A stretch of DNA of 64,000 nt from JAVSMW01 sp032027005 (GTDB lineage: Bacteria; Bacillota; Thermincolia; Thermincolales; UBA2595): NCBI GenBank assembly GCA_032027005.1, contig JAVSMW010000001.1, positions 288,598 through 352,597 of the forward strand. The letters run 5' to 3'. Positions within the stretch are counted from its first letter, which is position 1. The number at the start of each line of letters is the position of its first letter. A program made the translations under genes and the position numbers. A model generated the notes under the pieces. The model ran no database searches. It was given only the letters and a program-made list of their open reading frames with translations, and was not told the origin of the DNA. Positions 1 to 8,203 of this stretch are shown here, in pieces.

Positions 1-343
1 CAACGATACCGGCATTTATCAGGTCTTTATCCGCCACTTCTAACTGCAGGTGGAACATGGTCAGAATCAAGGCAAAAAATGCTATTCCGCCGAACATCTG
101 CCCGCCATATCGGGCCCGTTTTCTCTCCCTGATCATTTTAACGCCGAAAATGGCCATAATTAAAGGGAAAACATACCGCCCTTCTCCGGCCGTAACCTTA
201 ATGACTTTTACAATAAAAACCCCGACTGCGCCCGTAGAACTGGTAAACAGGCTGACAAAGCACAATACGGCAAAAGCCAGACAAATAAGTCCTATTACTT
301 CATATTTTAGTTCGCTGTGCCTTTGTTCAGCAGCCCTTGCCAT
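1..343 (-). CDS. ftsK: DNA translocase FtsK/SpoIIIE, N-terminal membrane part (3' end outside window)
   Basis: The reading frame opens at ATG 343 and runs off the window edge without a stop. The 114 visible residues begin MARAAEQRHSELKYEVIGL and show at least three hydrophobic segments (about residues 15-35, 57-70 and 87-100) separated by short charged loops. This is the pattern of the FtsK/SpoIIIE N-terminal membrane domain, which anchors the hexameric DNA pump at the division or sporulation septum. The motor and gamma domains would lie beyond position 1. An AGGTGA ribosome binding site sits 8 bases upstream. The tepA-ylzJ-ftsK order seen in Bacillus and many Clostridia supports the call, although a lipoprotein gene has been inserted between ylzJ and this gene. 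The motor cannot be seen, so FtsK versus SpoIIIE function is open. Confidence 0.82.
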   Translation of the reverse strand, partial: MARAAEQRHSELKYEVIGLICLAFAVLCFVSLFTSSTGAVGVFIVKVIKVTAGEGRYVFPLIMAIFGVKMIRERKRARYGGQMFGGIAFFALILTMFHLQLEVADKDLINAGIV

Positions 344-430
344 TACATCATTCACCTCGACCTATTAAGTTCTACACCACACAAATAAATTCCTCTGTAC
401 TGCCGCAAAAAGCAGTTTGCTGAGCATAAC

Positions 431-461
431 AAAAAAGACTGCCGACCTTGGTCAACAGTCT
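431..461 (-). terminator. Intrinsic terminator after the truncated lipoprotein gene
   Basis: Read on the minus strand, AGACTG pairs with CAGTCT and GACC pairs with GGTC inside it. The hairpin is followed by a run of T. It lies about 50 bases after the stop codon at 514 and before ftsK. Confidence 0.75.
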
Positions 462-513
462 GCTTGCTAGCGGCACCCTTCCTGATGCGAGAAAAAAACA
501 GCCCTTTATTCTG

Positions 514-1086
514 CTAATTCCTATTCAATTCATCGAAACTACCTGCCGGAGTATCGACTTTGGCACTCATATCTACAATTTCCCTGGTCCCGTTTGGTTC
601 CTCCCATTTGGTCCCGGTTTGCAGCGGAGCTTTAAGGATTGCAACATCTTCTTTGGGCTCTGTATTCATAAAGTTTTCTTTCCCATAGGCTTCACCCATA
701 AAAAATATTCTGGTCACAGCATCCGGCGATATCTTAAAAACAGCTGCACTGGCGGTCCCACCGTTGTCTTCCCTGATCTGCGCCCGATCACTGCTGGCAA
801 AAAGAACTCCCCTGGTAAATGAAGCATACTCGTTGCCCTCTCCTTTATATTCCCATATACTCCCGACAGACAATGGGAAAAAGTCACCAGGACTCAGATT
901 CCCTTTAACAGGTTCCTGAGTTTTGGGTTCCTCATTTTTAGGTTCCTGGGTCTTAGGTTCCTCTTTTTTGGGTTCCCCGGATTTCGGCGGCTGCGAATCC
1001 GGCTCTTTGGTCTGGGTACAGCCTGAAGCAAAAATGCCTGTAAAGATCAGGAAAAGCAGAAAAACGACAGTTAATACCTTTTTCAT
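514..1086 (-). CDS. Lipoprotein with Pro/Glu/Lys-rich linker, probably C-terminally truncated
   Basis: The 190-residue product starts at ATG 1086, chosen because AGGAGG lies 10 bases upstream; an earlier in-frame ATG at 1143 has no such site. Residues 1-22 form a lipoprotein signal peptide with the lipobox ASGC, so the mature protein should be lipid-anchored outside the membrane. Residues 25-60 are a linker of EPKKEEPKTQEP-like repeats. The folded part, about residues 62-185, begins SPGDFFPLSVGSIWEYKGEG, a pattern of exported proteins of unknown function. It stops abruptly after DTPAGSFDELNRN, where a beta-rich domain would be expected to continue, and the terminator follows at once. I infer that the 3' end was lost. 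No function can be assigned. Confidence 0.7.
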   Translation of the reverse strand: MKKVLTVVFLLFLIFTGIFASGCTQTKEPDSQPPKSGEPKKEEPKTQEPKNEEPKTQEPVKGNLSPGDFFPLSVGSIWEYKGEGNEYASFTRGVLFASSDRAQIREDNGGTASAAVFKISPDAVTRIFFMGEAYGKENFMNTEPKEDVAILKAPLQTGTKWEEPNGTREIVDMSAKVDTPAGSFDELNRN

Positions 1087-1137
1087 GTAAAATCGCCTCC
1101 TTATATGGTTAGTAGCCTCAGAAATCATACCAGTAGA

Positions 1138-1346
1138 GTTCACAGAGGCACAGAGACAGACTGCCCAACCGCTATTTAATTCTTTTCACTCAACTTTTGT
1201 TTATGTTCAACCTAAATCAAATTTATTGATTAATCTTAGTGGAATGTTAACAAAACAAGTACAGGAACTAATAGAAGCTAAATAGAACAATAATGTTTGA
1301 TTTAACGCTATGTCTCTGTGTCTCCGTGCCCTCTGTGGTATATTTT
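1138..1346. repeat. CAGAG-type dispersed element, copy A
   Basis: The left end reads CACAGAGGCACAGAGACA and the right end is its imperfect inverse, TGTCTCTGTGTCTCCGTGCC followed by CTCTGTGGTATATTTT. The interior (GACTGC..AACCGC, then CTCAACTT.TGT and GTTCAACCTA.ATCA) matches the interior of the copy at 39248-39482. No reading frame lies inside. The element fills most of the gap between the lipoprotein gene and ylzJ. Confidence 0.7.
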
Positions 1347-1481
1347 CTAGTTTCATCAATAAACTGTTTCCGAGAGTCTACTGGAATAAGAAATAATATA
1401 ATACCTGTTTGACGAACATTACATGTTCTGTGTTCCCTACTTTCAACTTTTATATGAAGAAAAAGAGTGGAGCCTGGTATT

Positions 1482-1552
1482 CACTCACCACTCACCACTC
1501 ACCACTCACCACTCACCACTCACCACTCACCACTCACCGCTCTCCACTCACC
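1482..1552. repeat. Heptamer tandem array (CACTCAC)n
   Basis: Eight perfect CACTCAC units run from 1482 to 1537, then CGCTCTC, then one more perfect unit to 1551. Read on the minus strand the unit is GTGGTGA, one base away from the GTGGAGA unit of the array at 55212. The ylzJ stop codon (TGG TGA) lies inside the array. Confidence 0.9.
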
Positions 1553-1799
1553 ATATTTCCGGCTGTTCCTGACCGGCGAACTGTGGTACAAATTTAAGTT
1601 CAGTGCCGGGTTGGAACTCATTTTTCATGTAGTCCGCGGGATTTGTACTGATCAGACGGACTACCCTGCATTTGTCCATATTGAGCTGTTCCACCAATAA
1701 CTTGGCCCCGCCAACCTCAAGTTCCTGGTACTGGGGTCCATCTTTCTCAATGCCATCCAATATCTGTTCAATAGGCACAGGGGTATAGATTATGCTCAT
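1548..1799 (-). CDS. ylzJ: YlzJ-like protein
   Basis: This 83-residue soluble protein begins MSIIYTPVPIEQILDGIE, typical of the YlzJ family, whose function is unknown. The characteristic N-terminal phrase (YTPVPIEQIL) and a central MDKCRVVRLISTNPADYM segment support the call. Its start codon overlaps the tepA stop by four bases (ATGA type), so the two are translationally coupled, as in Bacillus where tepA, ylzJ and spoIIIE are neighbours. The last codons and the stop are provided by the heptamer array, which suggests the array arrived at or expanded into the 3' end and may have changed the last few residues. Confidence 0.8.
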   Translation of the reverse strand: MSIIYTPVPIEQILDGIEKDGPQYQELEVGGAKLLVEQLNMDKCRVVRLISTNPADYMKNEFQPGTELKFVPQFAGQEQPEIW

Positions 1800-2620
1800 T
1801 GTATCAGCCCCCCGCTTGGCTGCCGTCGTTCTGCAATCAACTCATTAAGTTTTCGGACAGCACCTGAGATCCCGCCAACCTCATCGATCATTCCACACTC
1901 GACTGCATCCTTGCCAATCAGTACTGTGCCAATGTCTCTGGCTAACTCACCGGTTCTGAACATTAGTTCTCTGAGTTTCTCATTTGTTACTTTGCTATGT
2001 TTGGTAATAAAATTGACGACTCTATCCTGCATTTTATCCAGATACTCATATGTCTGAGGTACTCCGATAACCAATCCGGTCAGTCTGATGGGATGAATTG
2101 TCATACTGGCCGTATCAGCAATCAGGGAATAATTTGCAGATACTGCAATTGGCACACCGATACTGTGGCCTCCCCCCAGAATCAGGGAAACTGTTGGTTT
2201 CGACATGCTGGTAATCATTTCGGCAATGGCCAGACCTGCTTCCACATCTCCCCCGATAGTATTTAAAACTATCAGCACCCCCTCAATTTCCGGGTTTTCT
2301 TCCAAAGCAACGAGCTGTGGAATGATGTGCTCATATTTCGTTGTTTTGTTCTGCGGTGGAAGGACCATATGGCCTTCAATCTGACCGACAATTGGCAGAC
2401 AATGGATATTGGTTTTGGTCTGGGGTATTGACATCTGCCCCAGTTCTTTGATGGTGTTAATATCACCCTTCTTATTTTTCCCCTGTTTCGTCTTTTTGGT
2501 TCTGGCAGGCTCATCATTTGGTACAAGAGGGGCAGTCGGCTGCTCCGGCACCTGAGGTTCCTCATGGTGCGGCTGGCCAGTATTAACACCCGGATAACGG
2601 GTCCAATCAAAATCAAACAT
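1796..2620 (-). CDS. tepA: ClpP-class serine protease, TepA family
   Basis: The 274-residue product belongs to the ClpP/crotonase fold. Motifs visible are LIVLNTIGGDVEAGLAIAE (substrate groove, about residue 95) and LILGGGHSIGVPIAVSA (about residue 145), where Ser of GGHSIG is the expected nucleophile. TepA was linked in Bacillus to translocation of exported proteins and sporulation; the exact substrate is unknown. A Lys-rich stretch (RTKKTKQGKNKKG) lies near residue 45. I chose ATG 2620 because GGGAGCGTGA lies just upstream, whereas the earlier in-frame ATG at 2650 has no purine-rich site. The gene overlaps ylzJ downstream. Confidence 0.85.
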   Translation of the reverse strand: MFDFDWTRYPGVNTGQPHHEEPQVPEQPTAPLVPNDEPARTKKTKQGKNKKGDINTIKELGQMSIPQTKTNIHCLPIVGQIEGHMVLPPQNKTTKYEHIIPQLVALEENPEIEGVLIVLNTIGGDVEAGLAIAEMITSMSKPTVSLILGGGHSIGVPIAVSANYSLIADTASMTIHPIRLTGLVIGVPQTYEYLDKMQDRVVNFITKHSKVTNEKLRELMFRTGELARDIGTVLIGKDAVECGMIDEVGGISGAVRKLNELIAERRQPSGGLIQ

Positions 2621-2708
2621 CAAATCACGCTCCCATTTGGCTTTCCCCATTAGTATGTAAACCGGGGAAGAAAAAAATACACGTGACTACTCCAAAAAGC
2701 ATGAAGAT

Positions 2709-5342
2709 TTAACCAGACACTGAAGTTTCCCCCGAAGTAAAAATATTTACAAAGACAGCTATCAGTTCCGGATCAAATTGAGTTCCGGCCCTTCGCCTGA
2801 GTTCCTCGACAGCCTCTTCAGGGGGCATCCCTTTTCGGTAGGGCCGGTCACTTGTCATGGCATCAAAGGCATCAGTAATAGCCAAAATGCGGCACTCTAA
2901 AGGAATGGCTTCTCCTTTCAGACCCAGGGGATACCCTCCACCATTCCACCATTCGTGATGTTTTAAAATCCAGTCGGCAATTGGTATCAGGTCAGGAGCA
3001 GATTGGGCGATCCGGTGGCCAATCTCACAATGCCGCTGCATCTCCGCATATTCCTCAGAGGTCAGGGCGGCCGGTTTGAGCAGTATTCTGTCAGGCACAC
3101 CGACTTTACCGATGTCATGAAACTGAGCCAGCAAACGCAATTCCACGAGACGCCGGTCTGATACCCCAATTGCTTTACCCATAGCAAAAACCAGCTTCTG
3201 CAGGCGCTCGGCATGCCCCTCGGTAATAAAGTCCCTGGCTTCTAAGGCCTTCATCAGGGCCTGGACCAACGCGCTGCGGGTACTTTGACTGCGGTGCAGC
3301 TTTTCCCTGTACATATTATTGTCTGCTTCTTTAAATATATCACTGACTCTTCGCTCTGTGGTTTTACCAACTGCGAATCCCACCGACAGGCTTAGGGGAA
3401 ACTGGGGATTATTCAGGTTATAGTCCGCTACTGTACTTTTGATGACACGGCAGTAATGCTCCACCTCTGAAAACTTATAATTTGGCAGAATTACAGCAAA
3501 TTCGTCAACGCCAATTCTGGATATCGCCTCTTCTTTTTGGAAACATTTTTTTACTGTGGTGGCCGCAAGTTTAAGTAATTTATCTCCCGTACTGTGACCA
3601 AGGGTGTCATTGACAAACTTCAATCCATCCACGTCACAAACTATTATCCCGACCTGCTTAATGTGGTCATTTTCCAAGTGCTGAAGACTTTCCTCGAAAT
3701 GAGTGCGGTTAAATAAACCTGTTAGTGAATCGTGCAGACTCTGGAATTTTAACTTTTCCTCCATTTTTTTGCGTTCAGTGATATCTTCACCAATACTGGC
3801 AAAACCTATGACACAACCCGAATGATCAAATAGCATAGTATTGTTCCAATTAACCAGGTGGTTCTGTCCCTCTTTGGTCAGCACATGGCAGGTCAGCGGA
3901 AACCACAGAACACCACTCTCAAGCATTTCGTCAAATTTCCACCTGGTTTCGTCCCGTTCTTCTACCGGGATAAAGAGTTCGAAAAGATTTCGCCCGATAA
4001 CTTCACTCCTGTTAAACCCAGTTAATTCCAGCATGAAATCATTACAGAAACTGATACAGCCTTCCTGATCAATCATCATTGTAATAAGCTGAACATTTTC
4101 CAACATCAGCCTAAATCTGCGTTCAGACTCCTGCAGCGCCCTTTCATTTTCCTGGATTCTTTGGTAATTGTGCCTCAATTTCACTTCTGTGATTGCCAGC
4201 TCTTCAAAGCTTCTTTTTAAATTTTTCTGAATCGCAATTCTTTCGTCAATTTCTTCCTCTAAATTGCTGTTAGCAATTTTCAGTTCCTGAAAATTCGTTT
4301 TAAGTGCAGCAACCATATCCTGAAAATTATTTGTTAAAAAATTAACCTCTGATACCGGACTTTCGATCCAGTTAAGCTCCTCGTTATCTCCCAATTTGTC
4401 TGTCACTTTAGACGTGATTTTGGCCAGCCGGGTCAAAGGCAGCACCAGCCATCGACTCAACAGGGTTACCGTTATTATGCCAAAGAAAACAGTTATCACG
4501 ATAAAAAAAACCGGTAAAAAATAGAGCTGATTTGTTATGTATGAAGTAGGGATCGTAATACCCAAAGACCAATTAACACCCTTTATTGGTGTATATGCTA
4601 TGTATTTTTCCTCACCAAGAAAATTAATCCTGGAAAATCCGGTTTTCCCTTTAATCATCTCGGCGCCCGTAGCCTTCAACTCAGGCAGGGCGTTTTTAGT
4701 ATCAAGAACATTATATTGCATTATCAAATCCTCACGCGGGTGAGAAATGATCAGCCCATCCTGCCTAATCATAAAAGCCTTGCTGTCAGCCATAAGCTTA
4801 TCTGTAGCAATTGTCTGACTAAGTTCGTTGATCTTAACACTACCTCCTAAAAGACCAACAACCCGTCCTTCCTTTTTGATCGGAACTGCAACTACAATGA
4901 TTTGGTTTCCGCTTCCCCTTGAATATAATGGATCAGATATTACTGTATGACCGGTTGCCATTACCTGCTGAAAATAATCCCTGTCTAAAACACTCCCGGT
5001 CTGACGGGAATTCAAATAATAGTACCCCTTAGTGTCAGCAATAAAAAACTGTTCATATAGTTTGTTTCTCCGTACTTCATTGTCTAAGTAAACTATAATT
5101 TCTTCCTGATTTCCTGATTGAATCAATGGCGTATTTGCCATTAACTCAATTTCACTCTTGCGGCTATTTAACCACTGACTGACTTCTGCACCTGAAGACA
5201 AAGTTATAGAAGAAATCGACTGTTCTAAATTTAACAAGAGAAGCTTATTTATCTGATAATATGATAATAACGACAATCCCCCAAGGCCAAACATTAAAGT
5301 AACGACTATTAGTAAAGTAACACTTATTTTAAGCCTCTTCAT
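2709..5342 (-). CDS. Membrane sensor with dCache, HAMP, PAS, GGDEF and HD-GYP domains
   Basis: The 877-residue protein has a transmembrane helix at residues 8-30, an extracellular dCache-type sensor (about 35-270), a second helix (about 278-300), a HAMP-like and coiled-coil linker (300-400), a PAS domain (about 405-525), a GGDEF domain (about 535-690) and an HD-GYP domain (about 700-870). The cyclase signature reads RIGVDEF near residue 615, so the second Gly is Val and activity is uncertain. The phosphodiesterase half keeps FHDIGKVGVPD (about 742) and HHEWWNGGGYP (about 796). It probably makes or degrades cyclic di-GMP in response to an external ligand. The start has AGGAGG upstream. It stands alone between recQ and tepA. 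Confidence 0.87.
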   Translation of the reverse strand: MKRLKISVTLLIVVTLMFGLGGLSLLSYYQINKLLLLNLEQSISSITLSSGAEVSQWLNSRKSEIELMANTPLIQSGNQEEIIVYLDNEVRRNKLYEQFFIADTKGYYYLNSRQTGSVLDRDYFQQVMATGHTVISDPLYSRGSGNQIIVVAVPIKKEGRVVGLLGGSVKINELSQTIATDKLMADSKAFMIRQDGLIISHPREDLIMQYNVLDTKNALPELKATGAEMIKGKTGFSRINFLGEEKYIAYTPIKGVNWSLGITIPTSYITNQLYFLPVFFIVITVFFGIITVTLLSRWLVLPLTRLAKITSKVTDKLGDNEELNWIESPVSEVNFLTNNFQDMVAALKTNFQELKIANSNLEEEIDERIAIQKNLKRSFEELAITEVKLRHNYQRIQENERALQESERRFRLMLENVQLITMMIDQEGCISFCNDFMLELTGFNRSEVIGRNLFELFIPVEERDETRWKFDEMLESGVLWFPLTCHVLTKEGQNHLVNWNNTMLFDHSGCVIGFASIGEDITERKKMEEKLKFQSLHDSLTGLFNRTHFEESLQHLENDHIKQVGIIVCDVDGLKFVNDTLGHSTGDKLLKLAATTVKKCFQKEEAISRIGVDEFAVILPNYKFSEVEHYCRVIKSTVADYNLNNPQFPLSLSVGFAVGKTTERRVSDIFKEADNNMYREKLHRSQSTRSALVQALMKALEARDFITEGHAERLQKLVFAMGKAIGVSDRRLVELRLLAQFHDIGKVGVPDRILLKPAALTSEEYAEMQRHCEIGHRIAQSAPDLIPIADWILKHHEWWNGGGYPLGLKGEAIPLECRILAITDAFDAMTSDRPYRKGMPPEEAVEELRRRAGTQFDPELIAVFVNIFTSGETSVSG

Positions 5343-5464
5343 GTCGTCCTCCTAAGTTGCTCACTCCTAATGCGCATTAAGAGCCTATGGTTTTGTGCTA
5401 TTTTTCTTTTTTATTCGACATGTTTTTACAAATTCCTCTTGCTTTCATGATTCTGCAGTTATCC

Positions 5465-5499
5465 GAAAAAACAAAACCAGTGTTTGGCTTTACACTGGC
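5465..5499 (-). terminator. Intrinsic terminator after recQ
   Basis: On the minus strand CCAGTGT pairs with ACACTGG across an 8-base loop and is followed by TTTTGTTTTTT. It starts 11 bases after the recQ stop codon. Confidence 0.8.
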
Positions 5500-5509
5500 T
5501 TTCCTTAGA

Positions 5510-7654
5510 TCACTTAATCCCATATTTACAGATAACTGCCCGGATCGCAAAATAGGCTACTTCCTCAGGTAATGCTTCCTTAAGGGGCCGCAATTTCTCG
5601 GGCCCTAACTGGTTAATGGTCTTTAGTATCAAATCTTCATACTCTGCCGGGATGATCTTATCCCAGTCAACAGGCTGGCCTTCAGCCGCGCTGCGGATAA
5701 TATGATTTTCGATTGTTACGGGCGTAAGGCTCCGTAATCGGGCAATTTCCGGCACGGCTTTGCCAGACAGGAACATTTCATAAGAATTTAGGTGGCTGGG
5801 CTTGTCCGAAGTTTGGCCATTTTGCAGAAGGCTTTTTACTTCCAGCCCGGATTGCAAGCCGCTGTTTCCAGGCCCAAGGTCATGTTCATTAACATATTCC
5901 CTGATTACAGCCAAAAACCGCTCACCGTAGTTTTGGAATTTAACTTCACCGACACCTTTGATGGCCAGCATGCTTTGCCGCTCAGTGGGCAGGAATTGGC
6001 ACATCTCCCTTAAGGCAGTGTCGGGAAAAACAACATAAGGAGGGACATTTTCTGCCAAAGCAATTTCTTTTCGCAGGGCCCGCAGTGATTCAAACAGGGA
6101 TTCGTCTTCTTTTGTTTGCACTTCTTTCCTTTGCACCCTCTGCCAGACCTGTTCCTCCCCTTTCAGAACCTTAATGGCTTTGGTCTGGATTTTCACTACC
6201 GGATACTGTCCTTCCGTGGAATGCATATATCCTTCAGCTATCAGGACATTGATAAGATCTTTGATTTCTTTTATGGTGTATTCTCTCATCAGACCATATG
6301 TTGATAAACGGTCGAAGCCAAATTGCATAACTTTCTTGTTTTGCGAACCTTTTAAAACATCAGCCACCATCGCTGAACCAAACCGTTCATTCATGCGCTT
6401 AACACAGGAAAATATCTTCTGGGCTTCTAAGGTAATATCGTGCAGTTCCCCTCTATCATTGCAATTACTGCAATTGCCACAATAATTGAGATGTCCTGCT
6501 TCCCCAAAGTAGTTTAGGATATACTCCCTGAGACAACCAGATGTATGGCAGTAATCAATCATTATCTGCAGTTTTTTGTATTCTCCCGCTTGCCGTTCTG
6601 GTGACGAAACCGATTGTTCAATTAAAAATTTTTGCAGCATGATATCCTGGGGGTTAAATAACAGGACACACTGTCCGGGATCTCCATCACGCCCGGCCCG
6701 CCCGGCCTCCTGGTAATAAGCCTCCATATTTTTTGGCATATTATAATGAATCACATACCGCACATTTGATTTATCAATGCCCATACCAAAGGCATTAGTC
6801 GCCACCATGATACTGATATTATCATAGATAAAAGCTTCCTGGGTAGTCAGTCTTTCTGAGTCCGATATTCCGGCATGGTACCGTCCTACCTGATAGCCTT
6901 TTTGGGCCAAAGCACTATAAAGATTATCTACTTCTTTTCTGGTCGCCGCATAGATGATACCGGACTGACTGGCGTGACCTGCCAGGAAATCAAGAATAAA
7001 ATCCTTTTTATTTTGCCCGCGAATGACACTGAAAGACAAATTCTTTCTGTTAAAACCCAGTACAAAAACTGACGCGGCCTTCATCTCCAGAAGATTTACA
7101 ATATCTGCATTAACTTCTTTTGTGGCAGTAGCAGTAAAAGCTGCCACAACCGGGCGCTTCGGCAGGTTTTGGATAAAAGGGGCAATATTGCGATAGCTGG
7201 GCCTGAAGTCATGGCCCCACTGAGAAATACAGTGGGCTTCATCAACAGCCACCAGGGAAATATCCAGGGCCCCGGTAACAGCACGGAAAAGCCCGGACTC
7301 CAATCTTTCCGGCGCCACATAAAGAATTTTATACTTACCCATTCCTGCTTCGCGGATCCGGTCGGTTACTTCACCCTGACTCAACGAACTGTTAATAAAG
7401 GCCGCAGGTATACCATTACTGTTAAGGGTGTCAACCTGGTCTTTCATCAGGGAAATCAGTGGTGATATAACAAGGGTGAGGCCCGGAAACAAAAGGGCCG
7501 GTATCTGAAAACAAATGGATTTCCCGCCGCCAGTGGGCATAATCGCCAAGGCATCATGACCTTGCATAATGTTTTGAATTATCTGATCCTGACCTTCTCT
7601 GAAACTGCTGTAACCATAATACTGCTTAAGGATTTGTAAGGCTTTTTCCGACAT
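5510..7654 (-). CDS. recQ: ATP-dependent DNA helicase RecQ
   Basis: The 714-residue protein is a superfamily 2, 3'-5' DNA helicase that acts in recombination and restart of stalled forks. Walker A reads MPTGGGKS (about residue 40), Walker B DEAH (about 138), and motif VI AGRAGRDGDPGQC lies near residue 320. A zinc-binding Cys cluster (CLREYILNYFGE..CGNC..C) sits at about 372-400, followed by the winged-helix RQC region and an HRDC domain (about 515-590). The C-terminus carries a helix-turn-helix-like segment (SGKAVPEIARLRSLTPVTIE), also seen in many Bacillus-type RecQ proteins. Length is usual for long Firmicute RecQ. Start chosen at ATG with AGAGGTG 7 bases upstream. Confidence 0.95.
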   Translation of the reverse strand: MSEKALQILKQYYGYSSFREGQDQIIQNIMQGHDALAIMPTGGGKSICFQIPALLFPGLTLVISPLISLMKDQVDTLNSNGIPAAFINSSLSQGEVTDRIREAGMGKYKILYVAPERLESGLFRAVTGALDISLVAVDEAHCISQWGHDFRPSYRNIAPFIQNLPKRPVVAAFTATATKEVNADIVNLLEMKAASVFVLGFNRKNLSFSVIRGQNKKDFILDFLAGHASQSGIIYAATRKEVDNLYSALAQKGYQVGRYHAGISDSERLTTQEAFIYDNISIMVATNAFGMGIDKSNVRYVIHYNMPKNMEAYYQEAGRAGRDGDPGQCVLLFNPQDIMLQKFLIEQSVSSPERQAGEYKKLQIMIDYCHTSGCLREYILNYFGEAGHLNYCGNCSNCNDRGELHDITLEAQKIFSCVKRMNERFGSAMVADVLKGSQNKKVMQFGFDRLSTYGLMREYTIKEIKDLINVLIAEGYMHSTEGQYPVVKIQTKAIKVLKGEEQVWQRVQRKEVQTKEDESLFESLRALRKEIALAENVPPYVVFPDTALREMCQFLPTERQSMLAIKGVGEVKFQNYGERFLAVIREYVNEHDLGPGNSGLQSGLEVKSLLQNGQTSDKPSHLNSYEMFLSGKAVPEIARLRSLTPVTIENHIIRSAAEGQPVDWDKIIPAEYEDLILKTINQLGPEKLRPLKEALPEEVAYFAIRAVICKYGIK

Positions 7655-8203
7655 CTATGTACACCTCTGGAAATTATTCTGGTTGTAACTTTCGGCAGGC
7701 AGATGTCATCCTCCTCCCTGCCTTGACATGTTGGGGTATGCAAGATTTTGAATTTTTGATAAAATGTAATTATCAATGAGTTCTCGTAAGTGCAAGATGG
7801 AATAAAATGCAAAACATTATAAGACAACCGCAGAGACGCAGAGAGAGAGTAATGGAAATTGGCGTTAATTTTACCTTATATGCAAATGTGACGGTATGCA
7901 ATGATAAATCGGTGATATTTTTATGTAAGCTCTCGGAAATGGTTCGATGACAGAACAAAAAAAATATACCCTAGCGCAGCGAAGATGCAATCAAAATTTA
8001 AGACCAGAAACCTGTGACAAGACCGAAAAAATAACACAGAGCTAAAAAGAGAGATACTCACAGGCATTCCTTACTAGTCAGAGGCACAGAGGAAAACAAA
8101 AAATTATGGGTTAAAAACAATAAGATGACGCAGAAGTTTTTTTCACAAACTTTTACGAAGTAGTAATACAGAGACACAGAGACATAGTAGAGGAGTGGGA
8201 TTT
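7655..8203. other. Gene-free stretch with scattered CAGAG motifs
   Basis: About 550 bases separate recQ and the next gene; they are transcribed divergently. No convincing gene is visible. CAGAG-type arms occur at 7828-7850, 8079-8092 and 8168-8187, all in the same orientation, unlike the inverted ends of the intact copies. I read these as fragments of the same element family. The last arm lies immediately before the ribosome binding site of the gene at 8204. Confidence 0.5.
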
